Shown: piece after piece, positions 4,897 through 6,141 of the stretch
Position numbering within the stretch: the stretch's first letter is position 1
How the letters are laid out: each line of letters opens with the position of its first letter
Source of the DNA: Caldora sp. SIO3E6
GTDB taxonomy: Bacteria > Cyanobacteriota > Cyanobacteriia > Cyanobacteriales > Coleofasciculaceae
NCBI GenBank assembly: GCA_010672185.1
Contig: JAAHHL010000454.1
Span: 1 to 6,141 of the forward strand
DNA length: 6,141 bases
Direction of reading: 5' to 3'
The notes under the pieces: generated by a model
Told to the model about the DNA's origin: nothing
Databases searched by the model: none
What the model saw: only the letters and a program-made list of their open reading frames with translations
Made by a program: the position numbers and the translations under genes

Positions 4897-6042
4897 CTAG
4901 CTTTCTTTTTCGGTGATTCCATCAATTTTGAATTTTGAATTTTGAATTTTGAATTTTGAATTCGCTGTCAGGCACTTAGTTGTCGATGAATAGTTTGCGG
5001 GGGAGTTTTTTACATTCAGTTTGGTCTCAGTTACAGGCACTCCTTGACTATATTTTTTCTGAGATACCCAATCCCAATATCTTTTTTTCCAGAGAAAGTA
5101 AGGACTGATTAAGATACTTAACAATAGTTGGCGCTCGCAAGCCACAAGTACATCACTACTGCTGGCTCTCCAGGTTTTCAACCAGTATTGTACTAGTTTC
5201 CTCAGGTCATTGAGTAGGTGAATGAGAGTGAAGAATGGCCTTTGCCAATTTGAGACTCTGAGCATACGCAAGTGATGCCGACTTAAGCCAATACAACGCA
5301 TCAAAGAAATCAGGTAATCTTTTTCATATCGCCAAGCTGGAATTTTATGGTAAATTTGCATCTGAGGATTGTACCAAATTTCCCAACCGGCTCGCTGAAT
5401 ATATAAAACTACTTCCAAATCTTCACTAGCTAATCCTGTCTCTCTTCCCTTATGGTTCAAAAATAGACGCCTAGGTACTGTCTGCTGCCAAACTTGTGTG
5501 CGCACGACTAACCCTGCTCCTGGGGGTAAAAGTTTTTGCTGAGGTTCATATTTGTGGGCTAGAGGACCTCGATCAATAATTGCTAAAAAACAGGCGATAC
5601 TTTTGATGTAGTCTGGTGGATTAACTTCAAACTCACCGTGAATTAGGCTACCGTAAGCTCCTGCCTGGGGATGAGTTGCCCCAAAGGCATAGGCAGAAGC
5701 TACCCAGTCTGGTGTTGGTAGGTTATCATCATCAAGAAAACCAATGAATTTTCCTCTAGCTTTGTCCACTGCCTTCTGTCGAGCATAAGCAGCTCCCTGT
5801 TCAGCCTCCAAATAATACCTTAGAGAACAATCTGCCCTCCAATTAGCTTGATAGTATTTCACAACTTGAGCTGTATTATCTGTGCTGTTGTTGTCAACAA
5901 CAATAACTTCCCAGGAAAAATTGTCCTTAGTAAGAGGTAACTCGTCTGACAGTGGTAGCTTTGCTGTAAGCAATCGTTCTAGAACCTCTGGTAAACGAGT
6001 TTCTCCATTATATGTAGGGATAGCGACCGTGAAGTCAACCAT
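4897..6042 (-). CDS. hpsE: HpsE-type glycosyltransferase family 2 (hormogonium polysaccharide biosynthesis)
   Basis: 381 residues. GT-A landmarks: 'TVAIPTYNGETRLPEVLERL' at 5-24, 'VIVVDNNSTDNT' at 46-57, 'EQGAAYARQKAV' at 81-92, metal-binding 'DDD' at 104-106, 'PPGAGLVVR' at 173-181, catalytic-base 'SEDLE' at 206-210, and 'AGWEIWYNPQMQIYHKIPAWR' around 218-238. This pattern matches, from memory, HpsE of filamentous cyanobacteria, which helps make the polysaccharide secreted by gliding hormogonia. No membrane helix is evident. The core ends near residue 325; the remaining ~55 residues look like a non-conserved tail, ending in an NSKFKIQ-NSKFKI segment encoded by a heptamer array. ATG at 6040-6042 puts the first beta strand at the start as expected, but the frame stays open upstream to the window edge and no ribosome binding site precedes the ATG; the upstream bases are pyrimidine-rich CCCTG repeats. 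First gene of a pair with the GT2 gene downstream. Confidence 0.85.
   Translation of the reverse strand: MVDFTVAIPTYNGETRLPEVLERLLTAKLPLSDELPLTKDNFSWEVIVVDNNSTDNTAQVVKYYQANWRADCSLRYYLEAEQGAAYARQKAVDKARGKFIGFLDDDNLPTPDWVASAYAFGATHPQAGAYGSLIHGEFEVNPPDYIKSIACFLAIIDRGPLAHKYEPQQKLLPPGAGLVVRTQVWQQTVPRRLFLNHKGRETGLASEDLEVVLYIQRAGWEIWYNPQMQIYHKIPAWRYEKDYLISLMRCIGLSRHHLRMLRVSNWQRPFFTLIHLLNDLRKLVQYWLKTWRASSSDVLVACERQLLLSILISPYFLWKKRYWDWVSQKKYSQGVPVTETKLNVKNSPANYSSTTKCLTANSKFKIQNSKFKIDGITEKES
4924..4962. repeat. heptamer array, 5.6 perfect units of AATTTTG, inside the 3' end of hpsE
   Basis: Five perfect copies plus four bases. On the gene strand the unit is CAAAATT; because 7 is not a multiple of 3, three units (21 bases) encode one seven-residue period, NSKFKIQ, and no reading frame of the array contains a stop. 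Absence of any mismatch suggests recent expansion. Confidence 0.92.
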
Positions 6043-6045
6043 AAT

Positions 6046-6064
6046 CAGGGAGGGCAGGGCAGGG
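6046..6064. repeat. short GGGCA/GGGAG-type tandem repeat at a composition junction
   Basis: The run CAGGGAGGGCAGGGCAGGG lies between the hpsE start codon and the DUF1553-like fragment. On the hpsE strand it reads CCCTG repeats, the opposite of a Shine-Dalgarno sequence. Confidence 0.5.
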
Positions 6065-6141
6065 CCACGCGGCTCGACCTGGCTACGTGGCTTGTGTCCG
6101 ACACCAATCCGCTGACAGCTCGAGTGTTTGTGAATCGGCTG
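6061..6141 (+). pseudogene. internal fragment of a DUF1553 (PSD1 / planctomycete-type) protein, running off the right edge
   Basis: Read from 6061, the plus strand encodes 'RLDLATWLVS' followed by 'NPLTARVFVNRL', ending exactly at the last codon. This is the highly recognisable opening of the DUF1553 domain found in large secreted cytochrome-c-like proteins (PSCyt1/DUF1549/DUF1553) of Planctomycetes and Verrucomicrobia. In those proteins DUF1553 is preceded by several hundred residues; here the same frame enters antisense hpsE sequence, meets a stop at 5992-5994 and offers no ATG, GTG or TTG start between. So the N-terminal part is missing. G+C over these 81 bases is about 62 percent, clearly above the AT-rich rest of the window. 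It may be a transferred, truncated gene or an assembly join. Protein-family call fairly sure; biological reality of the junction unsure. Confidence 0.55.

Noticed and set aside
609..4962. CRISPR array as explanation of the tandem repeats
   Set aside because: Units are 7 bp, contiguous and without unique spacers; no cas genes are present.
5882..6115. Plus-strand frame of 77 codons at the right edge
   Set aside because: Antisense of hpsE and a different frame from the DUF1553-like fragment; no recognisable domain.

Overview
The window looks like chromosome from a motile, probably filamentous cyanobacterium. Four things point there: a PatA-type response regulator with a CheY and a CheW in the cyanobacterial Pil/Pix/Hmp order, a glycosyltransferase closely resembling HpsE (hormogonium polysaccharide), a DUF2887/Rpn-type protein tail with the EGRQEGRQE signature, and several arrays of 7-bp tandem repeats of the cyanobacterial STRR kind. 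Species cannot be assigned from the sequence alone. By eye I found no HIP1 octamer (GCGATCGC).

Layout. Positions 1-404 (+) hold the C-terminal part of a DUF2887-family Rpn-like protein that enters from the left edge. Positions 405-608 are non-coding and carry dispersed-type palindromic repeats. Positions 626-2891 are a minus-strand signalling cluster, in transcription order: PatA-like regulator (DUF4388 + receiver), CheY-like receiver, CheW-like adaptor. The chemoreceptor and CheA kinase that normally follow are not present; the convergent DUF2887 gene lies there instead. Positions 2892-3553 have no gene but hold several inverted repeats and a possible small RNA. Positions about 3554-3816 (+) are a decayed IS66-family transposase piece. 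Positions 3817-3972 contain short periodic repeats. Positions 3973-6042 are a tight minus-strand pair: hpsE first, then a second GT2 glycosyltransferase 15 bp downstream. The last 80 bases are GC-rich and encode, on the plus strand, an internal piece of a DUF1553 (planctomycete/verrucomicrobial-type) protein with no start codon.

Functionally, the signalling trio would couple a receptor and kinase encoded elsewhere to type IV pili (directional gliding or phototaxis), and HpsE-type enzymes make the secreted polysaccharide on which filaments glide. The window therefore groups control and matrix functions of surface motility.

The most notable structural signals are two. Heptamer arrays of four different sequences sit at the 3' ends of four of the five minus-strand genes, and in two of them the repeat itself supplies the stop codon. 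At the right edge, an abrupt change in composition and protein family occurs directly upstream of hpsE.
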